Both the position numbers and the translations under genes were made by a program. The notes beneath the pieces were generated by a model, which was not told the DNA's origin, did not search any database, and saw only the letters and a list, made by a program, of their open reading frames with translations. This document shows, piece after piece, positions 23,380-32,919 of a DNA stretch of 45,017 nt (within the stretch, counting starts at the first letter, position 1; every line of letters begins with the position of its first letter). The stretch is from Pseudomonadota bacterium (lineage in GTDB: Bacteria; Pseudomonadota; Gammaproteobacteria; GRL18), in NCBI GenBank assembly GCA_015222495.1, contig JADFVK010000154.1, positions 1-45,017 of the forward strand, read 5' to 3'.

Positions 23380-24729
23380 TTACATATTGAAATGTTTTAA
23401 TTTACGCCATAAAGTCGATTTGTTAATACCCAGTAATTCTGCAGTTTTTTCTTTATTATCATTATTTTCATCCAATAACTTAATAATATAACGCTTTTCC
23501 AATTCTGCTAAAGTCGGTTGATCACTATCTATTTGTGCTTCATTTCCCCCGGGAGCCTCTACTGATTTAGGTATATCATCAAGGTGAAGTATTTCATTGT
23601 CTGATAATGCCACTGTACGCTCTATCATATTACTCAACTCTCTGACATTTCCAGGCCAGCGATAGGTTTTTAATAATTGTAGTGAATTCTGATCAAAGCC
23701 TTTTATATTTCGATGATATTTTTTAGAAAATCGTTGTACCATGACTTCTGTTAATAAAGGTAAGTCTTCTAATCTATCCCGAAGTGGTGGCACTAATATA
23801 TTTATAACATTTAAACGATGGTATAGATCATGTCGGAACTTTCCTTCCTGCACCATCTTATCCATAGCCTGGTTGGTTGCGACAACAAAGCGCACATCAA
23901 TATCAATGGGCTCAAGCCCCCCAACACGAATAATTTGCTGTTCCTGTACCACTCTTAATAACTTAGTCTGCATATTATCTGAAATATTACAAATTTCATC
24001 TAAAAACAAAGTACCGCCTGATGCCGTTTCCAACAAACCTTTCTTTTGTTTATTTGCCCCGGTAAAAGCCCCTTTTTCATAACCAAATAATTCACTTTGC
24101 AATAATGTATCTGTCAATGCTCCACAATCAATCACAATAAAGGGCTTATCTGCAGATTGACTTTGAAAATGTATTGCTCTGGCAACTAACTCCTTGCCGG
24201 TACCAGACTCTCCTTCAATTATGACATTACAACGTATATCGGCAATCTTATTAATCACAGCATATACTTTCTGCATATTGACACCCATACCAATCATACG
24301 ATAGCGATCATCTTGCTCATATTGCATTTTCAACTGTTGCTTAAGACGAGTATTTTCTGCTTTAAGCATAGAAATATTAAGTGTCTTGTCAATAATAAGC
24401 TTCAGCTCTTCCATATCAAAAGGCTTTTTAACAAAATCCGTTGCTCCTAAACGCAACACTTCTATGGCATCATCAACGTTAGAGTATGCGGTAATAATTA
24501 TCACAGGAATTTGTTTGTCTAGAGAACGAATTTGTGCCAGAACTTCAGCACCACTTAAGTTTGGCATTTGCATATCAGTGATGACAAGATCAGCATTATT
24601 ATTAGAAAAATAATCCATAGCCTCTAGCGGATCCTGAAAAACCTGGCAATCATAAACGTCATCCAGATAACGTTCCATTAAGCGTCCTGCTTTGGGTTCA
24701 TCATCAATAATAATTAATTTATTTTTCAT
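23380..24729 (-). CDS. Sigma54-dependent response regulator (NtrC family)
   Basis: A 449-aa activator with an N-terminal receiver (DDEP acidic pair; Asp near 52 in LVITDMQMPNLSGAE; Lys in FVKKPFD), a linker, then an AAA+ domain with GESGTGKELVARAI (Walker A), GAFTGA (sigma54 contact loop), GGTLFLDEI (Walker B) and an arginine-finger region. The C-terminus is a Fis-type helix-turn-helix (KEKTAELLGINKSTLWRKL). All activator motifs are intact. The kinase gene is 17 bases upstream, so the two form an operon. soxY, with a sigma54 promoter, is the next gene downstream and the probable target. Confidence 0.92.
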   Translation of the reverse strand: MKNKLIIIDDEPKAGRLMERYLDDVYDCQVFQDPLEAMDYFSNNNADLVITDMQMPNLSGAEVLAQIRSLDKQIPVIIITAYSNVDDAIEVLRLGATDFVKKPFDMEELKLIIDKTLNISMLKAENTRLKQQLKMQYEQDDRYRMIGMGVNMQKVYAVINKIADIRCNVIIEGESGTGKELVARAIHFQSQSADKPFIVIDCGALTDTLLQSELFGYEKGAFTGANKQKKGLLETASGGTLFLDEICNISDNMQTKLLRVVQEQQIIRVGGLEPIDIDVRFVVATNQAMDKMVQEGKFRHDLYHRLNVINILVPPLRDRLEDLPLLTEVMVQRFSKKYHRNIKGFDQNSLQLLKTYRWPGNVRELSNMIERTVALSDNEILHLDDIPKSVEAPGGNEAQIDSDQPTLAELEKRYIIKLLDENNDNKEKTAELLGINKSTLWRKLKHFNM

Positions 24730-24746
24730 AATTTCTGTTTACTATT

Positions 24747-26723
24747 TTATGAGTAAAATGGAAGACTAATATCAACCTTAGCGCCACCATCTATTACGTT
24801 ACTTATATTCAATTGACCTTGATGACTTTGAATAATGCTTAAAGCAATAGATAAACCCAAGCCTGTTCCATGACCAACTACTTTGGTCGTAAAAAATGGA
24901 TCAAAGATTTGATCTTTTATAGATTCATCAATCCCCGCCCCTTGATCCTGTATAGATAATATAACTTTATCTTTGTCTTTTGTTAAAGATAGTTTTATTT
25001 CTGTATCAGTAATAACATGATTTTGTTCTTTTTGCATCAAAATACGATCTGCATTGGCATGTATGGCATTGAGTAAAATATTAACCAGAGCTTGTTGTAG
25101 TTTCCCCTGATCCCCCCTGATCATAATAGCATCATATTTCTCAATGTTTTCTAAGCCAATTAATTTTACCTGATAACGTTTTGCTTCCTGTTTGACCAAT
25201 CCATCCAGTGTTTTTAACAAGCCTATCAAATCAATACCTGAAAATTTTTTCTCCGGTGTTTGACGTGCAAAACTTAAAATTCCTTGTACTATATCAGATG
25301 CTCTAGTCACTTCTTCATCCAAAGAGCGCATATCTTCAAGCATATTTGCTGTATTATCTAAAGCACTGTGTTTCTCAATATCACGGCGGATTAAACGTGA
25401 TAATGAACGTATATTATTTAATGGATTATTTATTTCGTGACCTATACCGGCAGCCATTTGCCCTAAGCTGGCTAATTTAGCATTTTGTATCATGCTATCT
25501 TCAGCCTTAAGGCGTTCATATTGTTCCTGCTCTAATTTTTTTGCCATATAATTAAATGATTCAGATGACTCCTGAATTTCATTAATGTTACTTTTTATTG
25601 TTACCTGTCTTCCACCATCCGCATAATGTTTTAAGTTTTCTGCCAGTTTTAAAATAGGACTTGAAATTGAGCGTGAGGCATAGTGTGCAAAAAAAAGGCT
25701 GCTAAAAATTGCAATGCCTGTCAGTAGCCATATTCCTGCACGTATACGCTCAAAAGTATCAGTAAATATTTTATCATCCACTTCACTCACTATAATCCAT
25801 GAAGCCAGAGAGCTCGGATAAGGAAAGTATTCCATATAATAATAATGTGTATCATCTATAGCATGGGCAACCTTACCATAGGCTTGTTTTTGAAATGCAT
25901 CCCATATTAGGCTTTTATTTTTATTTTGGATTTTTTCAAGAGTGGATTTTTTTTCAGCAAAACTCAGCCTATTTTCTTCATAGAGTATTTGCCCGTTACG
26001 AAGTGGATTCTCTTCATCAATTTCAGCTATCAATAGTTGACCACTATATAAACGAATTGCCAGATCCAATAATTGATCAATATGATTACCATTAATTGTT
26101 ACGGCTAAATAACCAACTCTTTGCTCCTTATACATTAAAGGCACTACCGCATCAGGAATCACCCGATTACTTTCTAAGCCCAGTTCTTCACGTGTTTGTG
26201 GTAATTCAATAAAACTCACATTATCAATAGGAAGCTCAGATAATAACTTCATATACTCAGGAATAAAGATTTCCTTATCCATAATAGGATAAGGATCAAC
26301 ACCTTCATAATGTGTAATATTATTCTGACCTGCCTTTACTTTCAGCATGGAGTTACCACGAACATCCATAATCCTGAAAGTATCGAACAAACCAATGACT
26401 GACTGATATTGTTTTAGAAATTGAGAAATAATAGTCAGTCGATTATCATAATCCACATGACTTTTTGAGGAACGGGCTAAGTCTAATACCGGCAAAAATT
26501 GCTTGAAGGCTTTAGATTCTGCCAACTTTAAAATAAGATCCTGATCAGCTAATAAGCTGCGCGAAACCTCTGCTGATATATTTTCCAGATTACGCTGAAT
26601 ATCATCAGTAGCATCTTGATGATATAAGTTTTGTACATAATATGTAGCGAACAAGCCCAATACCGTTGCAGGTAATAAAGTGACCAGAGTAACCCAGCTA
26701 AAGATATATGATTTAAGTTTCAC
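24747..26723 (-). CDS. Membrane sensor histidine kinase of the sigma54 regulator
   Basis: A 658-aa kinase with an N-terminal helix, a large periplasmic sensor (about 30-330, double-Cache-like, with FDTFRIMDVRGN and a VAVTINGNHID-type strand), a second helix (about 335-355), HAMP, and a HisKA domain with LGQMAAGIGHEINNPLNNI (phospho-His). The ATPase core has NILLNAIHANA, DQGAGI and GHGTGLGLSIAL. The periplasmic Cache domain suggests a small-molecule ligand, plausibly a reduced sulfur compound given the target genes; that is inference. It is the first gene of the kinase-regulator operon. Confidence 0.9.
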   Translation of the reverse strand: MKLKSYIFSWVTLVTLLPATVLGLFATYYVQNLYHQDATDDIQRNLENISAEVSRSLLADQDLILKLAESKAFKQFLPVLDLARSSKSHVDYDNRLTIISQFLKQYQSVIGLFDTFRIMDVRGNSMLKVKAGQNNITHYEGVDPYPIMDKEIFIPEYMKLLSELPIDNVSFIELPQTREELGLESNRVIPDAVVPLMYKEQRVGYLAVTINGNHIDQLLDLAIRLYSGQLLIAEIDEENPLRNGQILYEENRLSFAEKKSTLEKIQNKNKSLIWDAFQKQAYGKVAHAIDDTHYYYMEYFPYPSSLASWIIVSEVDDKIFTDTFERIRAGIWLLTGIAIFSSLFFAHYASRSISSPILKLAENLKHYADGGRQVTIKSNINEIQESSESFNYMAKKLEQEQYERLKAEDSMIQNAKLASLGQMAAGIGHEINNPLNNIRSLSRLIRRDIEKHSALDNTANMLEDMRSLDEEVTRASDIVQGILSFARQTPEKKFSGIDLIGLLKTLDGLVKQEAKRYQVKLIGLENIEKYDAIMIRGDQGKLQQALVNILLNAIHANADRILMQKEQNHVITDTEIKLSLTKDKDKVILSIQDQGAGIDESIKDQIFDPFFTTKVVGHGTGLGLSIALSIIQSHQGQLNISNVIDGGAKVDISLPFYS

Positions 26724-26776
26724 GTTATATTTGCTTGTATTTTTGAAGAGGTTTTGTTTGATATGTACAAGCTAGT

Positions 26777-26805
26777 ATTATGAAATTTACTAATCAAGAT
26801 ATCAA
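26777..26805 (-). promoter_or_regulatory. Sigma70 promoter of the kinase-regulator operon
   Basis: The minus strand has TTGATA (26805-26800), a 17-bp spacer and CATAAT (26782-26777), each 5 of 6 to consensus. The predicted start is near 26770, about 47 bases before the kinase ATG. Confidence 0.5.
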
Positions 26806-26998
26806 CATAAATTAACTTCAAAATGGAGGAAAGAGACTAGATAAATATCTGAGTAGAAAAAATACTTATTAATTCATTAACCAGCCATTGACTGTTTCAA
26901 GATCAGCACGAGCAAGTTCACTTTGCACAATTATGATAGAAATATTGTCTATATAGCTGATAAAAGGCTTGGAGAATGACAGAGTTCTGCAAGTACTT

Positions 26999-27901
26999 CT
27001 ACTTATAAAAATTAGCCTCACCTTCAGGGCGAGTTTTAAAACGACGGTGTGCCCATAAATATTGTTCCGGTGCTTTTAATATTGCTGTTTCAAGAACCTG
27101 ATTAATGATTGTTGCATCTTTTACCGGATCATCTGAAGGATAGTTTTTTATTGGTTCTAAAAGCTCGATATAATAACCTGATGCATTCTTTTTTCTATAT
27201 GAAAAAAGTGGGATTACCACTGCATTTCCTAATTTGGAAAAGTCTCTTGTAGCAGTAATACTTGCAGCTTGTATATTAAAAAAAGGAGCAAAAATACTAT
27301 GTTTTCTACCATAATCCTGATCGGCTGCATACCATACAGGTTTCTTATTACGCAGCGCTTTTATGGTTGAACGCACTTGTTTGCGTTCAATCACTCCACC
27401 AGTTTGTCCTTCCCGACTCTTTTTTTGCATCCAGTCAAAAAGTTTATTTTTATGTTGGCGATACATAAATGTTAGTGGAATTTTAATAGAAGTTATGCGG
27501 CCGCCAATTTCAAGCGTAGTGAAATGAGCACTGAGTAACAAAACACCATCTTTATTATCTAGTGCAGATTGTAAATGCTCCAAGCCGACTATAGTAGCAT
27601 GTTTTGATACCTGATTATCACTCCCCCACCAACCAAGGGGAATCTCAACCATGGTATAACCCATATGAATAAAGTTATCTTTAATTAACTGCTCTTTTTC
27701 CCTACTTGCCATATCAGGAAAACAAAGATCAATATTTGTCCTGATAATATGACGACGGTATTTTGAAATATAGTAAAATAATTGACCAAAAACCTTGCCT
27801 AAGGACATTAGTACAGGATAAGGCAAAAATATCAATAACCTTAAAAAGCCAAAGCCAATCCATAAAAGCCAGTATTTAGGATGAAAAAATTCTAGTTTCA
27901 A
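26999..27901 (-). CDS. lpxL: Lipid A acyltransferase, LpxL (HtrB) family
   Basis: A 300-aa inner-membrane enzyme adding a secondary acyl chain to the lipid A precursor. One N-terminal membrane helix precedes the catalytic HFTTLE (HX4E/D motif, near 128) in LLLSAHFTTLEIGGR. VWYAADQDYGRK lies near 191-202 and QYLWAHRRFKTRPEGE near the end. These are LpxL/LpxP-group features; which acyl chain it uses cannot be told, and LpxM is less likely. It stands alone between the kinase operon and pqiABC. Confidence 0.88.
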   Translation of the reverse strand: MKLEFFHPKYWLLWIGFGFLRLLIFLPYPVLMSLGKVFGQLFYYISKYRRHIIRTNIDLCFPDMASREKEQLIKDNFIHMGYTMVEIPLGWWGSDNQVSKHATIVGLEHLQSALDNKDGVLLLSAHFTTLEIGGRITSIKIPLTFMYRQHKNKLFDWMQKKSREGQTGGVIERKQVRSTIKALRNKKPVWYAADQDYGRKHSIFAPFFNIQAASITATRDFSKLGNAVVIPLFSYRKKNASGYYIELLEPIKNYPSDDPVKDATIINQVLETAILKAPEQYLWAHRRFKTRPEGEANFYK

Positions 27902-28006
27902 AAAGAACTCCTATGAGAGCTACCAAAAAGTTACAAAAATGGGTAATTATTCCGTAAATAAGCCCAGCTCCCCACTAAAAGTATGCAGGAATAACGAAGG
28001 GGAAAT

Positions 28007-28594
28007 TTATTGATTATTTTTTATTGTATTAGATATTTCCTGACTTAATTTTGCCAGTAAACGACTTTGCGCTGCAACATAGTCTTTATAGTCCACTCCA
28101 ATGGTATTTTCCTGGAGTACTGATTTTTTAACTGTGATGCTTTTATTTTTACCTTTACGTGCTACTGTCCAGTCGACGTTTAATGTCACGCTGCCGCCTA
28201 GTTGACCATAAAACTCACGGATATTGATAATAACCTGAAAGTCTTCAGGCAGTAACATGGTTTCCTGACCTAAGGCTATATGGCTTTTCGGTAAAAGGAT
28301 AGAAAGGTTTTCTCCTATAATTCTCTGTATATCATCTCGATAATCACCACTCCAGCGATTATAGTCATCCGCAAGTAATGAATTTGAATCAATACGAGAA
28401 ACGATTGGAGCTTTATCCAATGTATCAGGAATAGACACCGGCCCTACTTTAATGACCACATTTTGAGCATCCATTATTGGTGTAGTATCACGTTCAATGG
28501 AGCTTAAGATATAGATCTGGGTCTTAGGAGAAGTACCGCAAGCAACCAATAATAAACTTGAAATTAATAAAGCAGATAAAATTGTCTTATTCAT
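28007..28594 (-). CDS. pqiC: Outer-membrane lipoprotein PqiC (ABC-type transport auxiliary)
   Basis: A 195-aa lipoprotein with a type II signal peptide and lipobox LLVAC (Cys19), then an ABC_trans_aux/DUF330 domain with IYILSS, the GPVSIPDTLDKAPIVSR segment and YDDI-like core YRDDIQRIIGENL. PqiC joins PqiB at the outer membrane in the intermembrane lipid-transport complex PqiABC. It follows pqiB by 4 bases, in the standard pqiA-pqiB-pqiC order. Confidence 0.88.
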   Translation of the reverse strand: MNKTILSALLISSLLLVACGTSPKTQIYILSSIERDTTPIMDAQNVVIKVGPVSIPDTLDKAPIVSRIDSNSLLADDYNRWSGDYRDDIQRIIGENLSILLPKSHIALGQETMLLPEDFQVIINIREFYGQLGGSVTLNVDWTVARKGKNKSITVKKSVLQENTIGVDYKDYVAAQSRLLAKLSQEISNTIKNNQ

Positions 28595-28598
28595 ATTA

Positions 28599-30248
28599 TT
28601 AACCTTTTTTGCCTTTAAGTAATGACTCCGGATGTTTCTCTAGATAATCCGTGAGAGACTTCATAGAACGAGCCGCCCTTGAAAACTCACGTAATGTGGT
28701 TTGTAAATCCTGCTGCAGTGCGGAATCATTTTTTAGAACATCCGTCATAGACTGTAGTGCTGCTTCAGCTTTCACTAATGTCTTTGCTAATTCAGGCGCA
28801 AGATTATGATTCAAACTACTGCTGAGATTTTTAATTTCTAACATCATAGAATTTAATTGTGTCAAAGCCTCTGATACCTGAGGTTCCAGATTATGGTTAA
28901 GCTTATAACTAAACTCATTAATCTGAGTCATCATGACATCAGCTTTTTTCAAAATACTCCCTAAATTATTTTTGATTGCACCCATTGCACCATATACAGA
29001 TGGGACTTCAGGGTATTCAGCATTCCAGTCAATCATATAGGGTTCTGCATCAGGAAAAAAGTCCAGTGAAACAAATAATTGTCCCGTAAGCAGATTGCCT
29101 GTTTCCAGTTGTGCTCTCAAACCTTCCTTGATTAAAAGCTCAGTACGCTTTTTACGATTTAAAATATCATTTTTTAGTTTAAGATTTCCCTTAAATTGTA
29201 TCTTGGAATTATCAATAACAACAGTCACTGGTATATCCATTCTTTTATTATCCAGATCAAATTTTAATTTAATATCAGTGACTTCCCCCATTTGAATTCC
29301 TCTAAATTCAACAGGAGCACCAATGGTTAAGCCACGTACCGATTCAGAAAAATGAATCACAAATTTCTTCCCCTCTGAATAATCCACTTTTAAGGAATCT
29401 GAACGACTGCTATATAATTTAAAGCTGGCATTGTTTTCTGCCTGAATCACATCATCGCCAAAAGAAGTTGAATCGAATGAAATACCACCAATTATAATTG
29501 AAATTATTGAGTCAGTATCAATAACAATCCCTGAAGAATCCATGGAAACATCAACACCACTGGAATCCCAAAATTTTGTACTACTATTAACCCATTGATC
29601 AAAGGGTTCTTTAACAAAAATATCGACTGTCACCGACTGACCACCATCATCCATTGAGACTTTTTCAACTCGGCCCACATTAAATTTTCTATAATAGATA
29701 GGTACATCTCTACCTATAGAACCCAGGTTTTTTGTATGCAGGCTAAAGCGCTTACCCTTCATGTCACGTGTTATAACCGGTGGTACTTCAAGTCCAATAT
29801 ATTCATGAGTACTTTTTCCTTCGCTGCTGGGATCAACATTAATAAATGCACCGGATAATAAAGTCCCAAGACCTGATACACCACTGGCATCAATACGTGC
29901 CGTCACCACCCAAAAGCTGGTTTTATTTGTTAATATTGGCTTTGCATTATTAATCATCTCTGCAATGACTGTAATATCTTTGCTATCATGATTGACATGA
30001 ATTTCTTTCACTTCACCAATTTCAACATTTTTATATTTTATTTTGGTTTTACCTGCTTCCAGACCTTCAGCAGTCTTAAAAGTAATACTAATTTCAGGTC
30101 CTTTTTCAGACCAGGCTTTAAAGGCAAGCCATGAGCCAATAAGAATGGCGATAATGGGCACCAGCCAGACAATAGAAAACTTCGATCGAGGCTTAATTTT
30201 ACTCTCCGGTAAGTTATCAAGTTCTGCAGCATTTAACGACTCACTCAT
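28599..30248 (-). CDS. pqiB: MCE-domain intermembrane transport protein PqiB
   Basis: A 549-aa protein with a single N-terminal helix (about 26-43) and three MCE domains (about 50-145, 165-260 and 290-385; each begins with a strand such as ISITFKTAEGLEAGKTKIKY), followed by a helical coiled-coil C-terminus from about 430. The layout fits the PqiB needle that spans the periplasm for lipid movement. It overlaps pqiA by 8 bases and pqiC follows 4 bases on. Three MCE domains is the number expected for PqiB (YebT has seven). Confidence 0.9.
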   Translation of the reverse strand: MSESLNAAELDNLPESKIKPRSKFSIVWLVPIIAILIGSWLAFKAWSEKGPEISITFKTAEGLEAGKTKIKYKNVEIGEVKEIHVNHDSKDITVIAEMINNAKPILTNKTSFWVVTARIDASGVSGLGTLLSGAFINVDPSSEGKSTHEYIGLEVPPVITRDMKGKRFSLHTKNLGSIGRDVPIYYRKFNVGRVEKVSMDDGGQSVTVDIFVKEPFDQWVNSSTKFWDSSGVDVSMDSSGIVIDTDSIISIIIGGISFDSTSFGDDVIQAENNASFKLYSSRSDSLKVDYSEGKKFVIHFSESVRGLTIGAPVEFRGIQMGEVTDIKLKFDLDNKRMDIPVTVVIDNSKIQFKGNLKLKNDILNRKKRTELLIKEGLRAQLETGNLLTGQLFVSLDFFPDAEPYMIDWNAEYPEVPSVYGAMGAIKNNLGSILKKADVMMTQINEFSYKLNHNLEPQVSEALTQLNSMMLEIKNLSSSLNHNLAPELAKTLVKAEAALQSMTDVLKNDSALQQDLQTTLREFSRAARSMKSLTDYLEKHPESLLKGKKG

Positions 30249-31494
30249 TTTTTTTCTCCAAATTATCCCAAATTAATCGGGGATCAAACGACATCGCCGC
30301 TAAGATTGTTAATACCACTACAGCACCAAAAGCAATGGCACCACCACCCACCTCTATTACCGCTAAACCCTGAATTTGAATTAATGCCGCCATAGATGCG
30401 GTGACAAAGATATCCACCATTGACCAGCGCCCGATTAATTCTGTCAAACGGTACAGACGTGTACGATCTTTCATATTCCACTGTGATTTAAAGTACGTAG
30501 TAATTAACAGCAGTGTTAAAATAATCAGCTTAATACTCGGCACCACCATACTGGCCACAAAAACAATAATAGCCAGGGACATATCACCGCTTGTGCCCAG
30601 GTAAATAATACCCCCCATAATCGTCTCACCTTCAGAGTGTCCCAAACTCGAGACCACCATTACCGGCAAGAGATTAGCAGGAATATACAAAACGACAGCA
30701 GCAATAAGATAGGCCGTACAACGAGCCATGCTATCCGGTTTTCTTTTATGTAATGGAGAATCACAACGAGGACAACGTCCCTCATGATGTTCTGGAATCT
30801 TACACAGTAAATGACAATTATGACAATTAGTGATATTTTCCGGACGTTCAGAGTCTTTGAGTCGAGGATCCTGTTTTATAGTGCTGATTTTACTCCAGAT
30901 TATCTCCGAGTTTATATTGCTTAAAATATCGGCTATAAAAAAAATTAAAGCCAGAAAAGCAAATAAAGCAACACTGGGAATCAGAGTACCCATAGCTGAT
31001 AACTTAACCAGTGAAACGATCAGCCCCAGCATAAGCACTTCCAGCATACTCCATTGTGTAATCAAGCGCACAACACGGTAGACTTGCGCAGCAAAAGGTG
31101 GGATGACATTGGAATTGAGCGGTAATAAGATATAGAGTAAACCTGTTAGTTGAATTAAAGGTGCGCCAAGAGCCGTTAAGAAGACTAAGCCCCCTAAAAA
31201 ATAATCACTACGGGTTAATAGATAATGTATGATGCCATATAAGCTGGTTTCCACCTCATGACCTGCCACCTGCAGATCAATAACCGGAAAACTATTGGCA
31301 ATAATAAATATAACCAGTGCAGTGATAACCAATGCCAGTAAATGTTCAATATTATCAGCAGGTTTGATTCTTTCAATTTTGCGTAGTGTTGCATCACAAC
31401 GACTACAGGTTACAGTACCATCTTCAGGCAAGTGACTTATTTTTTGTAACAAGCCACAATCATGACAAGTTATAACAGCAGGTCTTTGACTCAT
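30241..31494 (-). CDS. pqiA: Integral membrane protein PqiA
   Basis: A 417-aa inner-membrane protein made of two similar halves. Each begins with a double CxxC zinc-ribbon-like element (CHDCGLLQKI with CSRCDATL; CHNCHLLCKI with CPRCDSPL) followed by four membrane helices. This is the PqiA/YebS duplication. It is the first gene of pqiABC and overlaps pqiB. Duplicated residues such as FPVIDLQVAGHE and LPVMVVSSLGHSEGE show the two halves clearly. Confidence 0.9.
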   Translation of the reverse strand: MSQRPAVITCHDCGLLQKISHLPEDGTVTCSRCDATLRKIERIKPADNIEHLLALVITALVIFIIANSFPVIDLQVAGHEVETSLYGIIHYLLTRSDYFLGGLVFLTALGAPLIQLTGLLYILLPLNSNVIPPFAAQVYRVVRLITQWSMLEVLMLGLIVSLVKLSAMGTLIPSVALFAFLALIFFIADILSNINSEIIWSKISTIKQDPRLKDSERPENITNCHNCHLLCKIPEHHEGRCPRCDSPLHKRKPDSMARCTAYLIAAVVLYIPANLLPVMVVSSLGHSEGETIMGGIIYLGTSGDMSLAIIVFVASMVVPSIKLIILTLLLITTYFKSQWNMKDRTRLYRLTELIGRWSMVDIFVTASMAALIQIQGLAVIEVGGGAIAFGAVVVLTILAAMSFDPRLIWDNLEKKNE

Positions 31495-31563
31495 AAAATA
31501 TTTTAAATATCACTCAATTAATCTTGTTGGACGTTACTGCTCAAAAATTCATACAATACCTTA

Positions 31564-31659
31564 ACTCCCTCCCCGGGAGAGAGGGAGTCATACATGAATG
31601 TCGATGATAGCACATAATACAATAGTGCTACCATATAAGAATTCCCCTTAAACAGGGGA
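31564..31659. repeat. Two G/C-rich hairpins between ppk2 and pqiA
   Basis: 31564-31571 pairs with 31581-31588 (8 bp, perfect) and 31643-31648 pairs with 31654-31659 (6 bp). Both lie downstream of ppk2 and upstream of pqiA on the minus strand. Neither has a strong T-tract, so termination is possible but not clear. No gene is seen in 31495-31690. Confidence 0.4.
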
Positions 31660-31690
31660 TAAATGGGGGATATAGACGATAGAGTTCTAT

Positions 31691-32554
31691 TTAATATTTA
31701 TTAACCCACTTATAAGGATAATCAGGCGCTTCATAACCATCACTATCCTGACGGGCAGGCATTTTTACTTTCTTCGTCTTAATAGACTTATAAGGTATTG
31801 TTGAAAGAATATGAGAAATACAATTCAAACGTGCACGTTTTTTATTGTCACCATCAATCACATGCCAGGGGGAAGTTTCAGTATCAGTCTCTGCAAACAT
31901 ACGGTCTTTAGTTTTTGAGTAATCATACCAGCGGCGATGTGACTCCAGATCCATAGGACTCAGTTTCCAGTGCTTACGTGGATCAGTGGTGCGATCTTCA
32001 AAGCGCTTAGTTTGAACATCCATGCTCACATCGAACCAGAGTTTAATCAGAATAATCCCATCTTTAATAACATAATCCTCAAACACTGGAATATTTTTTA
32101 AGAAGTTCTCATATTGTTCATTAGTACAAAACCCCATAACTGGCTCAACATTCGCACGATTGTACCAGCTGCGATCAAATAGGATAATTTCACCCGCGGC
32201 TGGAAAGTGAGGGATATAACGTTGCAGATAGAGTTGCGATGTTTGACGGTCACTGGGGGAAGGTGTAGCGATACCTCTAAAAACACGAGGACTGGTGCGT
32301 TCTAAAATACGCTTGATAGATCCACCTTTGCCTGCTGCATCACGGCCTTCAAAGACAACGATGACTCGTAAACCTTCCTGAACAACCCATTCTTGCAATT
32401 TACAAAGTTCAGCCTGAAGTTTATATAATTCTTTTTCATAGAATTTATTAGACATCTTATCCGAAGAGTTCTTAGAGTTCTTAGAGTTCTTAGAGTTCTT
32501 AGAGTTCTTAGAGTTCTTAGAGTTCTTAGAGTTCTTAGATTTTTTTTTACTCAT
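31691..32554 (-). CDS. ppk2: Polyphosphate kinase 2
   Basis: A 287-aa cytosolic nucleotide kinase using polyphosphate. Walker A GRDAAGKGG is near 70-78, the acidic/aromatic FDRSWYNRANVEPVMGF block near 125-141 (Walker B region), and the lid region near FEDRTTDPRKHWKLSPMD. It is a single-domain PPK2. The N-terminus carries eight KNS repeats coded by a perfect 9-bp tandem array, absent from the usual family start. An alternative ATG at 32453-32455 (MSNKFYEKELYKL) would remove them. Class I versus II substrate preference cannot be decided. Confidence 0.9.
   Translation of the reverse strand: MSKKKSKNSKNSKNSKNSKNSKNSKNSKNSSDKMSNKFYEKELYKLQAELCKLQEWVVQEGLRVIVVFEGRDAAGKGGSIKRILERTSPRVFRGIATPSPSDRQTSQLYLQRYIPHFPAAGEIILFDRSWYNRANVEPVMGFCTNEQYENFLKNIPVFEDYVIKDGIILIKLWFDVSMDVQTKRFEDRTTDPRKHWKLSPMDLESHRRWYDYSKTKDRMFAETDTETSPWHVIDGDNKKRARLNCISHILSTIPYKSIKTKKVKMPARQDSDGYEAPDYPYKWVNKY
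32465..32539 (-). repeat. 9-bp tandem repeat in the ppk2 N-terminus
   Basis: Eight identical copies of TTCTTAGAG-type 9-mers (plus strand; codons AAG AAC TCT on minus) plus a partial ninth encode (Lys-Asn-Ser)8. Identity at third codon positions points to recent slippage expansion. Because the unit is 9 bp, copy-number change alters length without shifting frame. Confidence 0.95.
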
Positions 32555-32804
32555 TATTTTTTCCTGTATTGTAAAAAAGATTGATGTTCATTCATTGATA
32601 ACTCACTCTAGAAATAGAAGAGAATTAAAACGGTAAGCCCAAAAGAGCATACTTGTCTGTAGTCTAATTTGCGAATATACATCTAAATTAGTTAAAAATC
32701 TACTCTACAATAGTCTTTTTATATCAACTATAGTTTAGTTTATAAGACTTTATACCTAGAAGCTTTGCATTAAATGTTTGTTCTAAAAAAATATTGTATA
32801 TGAA

Positions 32805-32833
32805 TTGAAGTGACCAAAGTAAGTACTTATAAT
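32805..32833 (+). promoter_or_regulatory. Sigma70 promoter in the ppk2-pilU gap
   Basis: TTGAAG (32805-32810), a 17-bp spacer and perfect TATAAT (32828-32833) predict a start near 32840. It drives rightward transcription into the short secretion-signal frame at 32920. The gap 32555-33168 otherwise holds only the hairpin at 33126-33162. Confidence 0.55.
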
Positions 32834-32919
32834 CACCTGCATAATGAGTATAAATAGATGCTCCCTATAGTCTTCCACATCCCATACAATCTTGTATCAT
32901 TTTATTTAATGAGGTAAAA

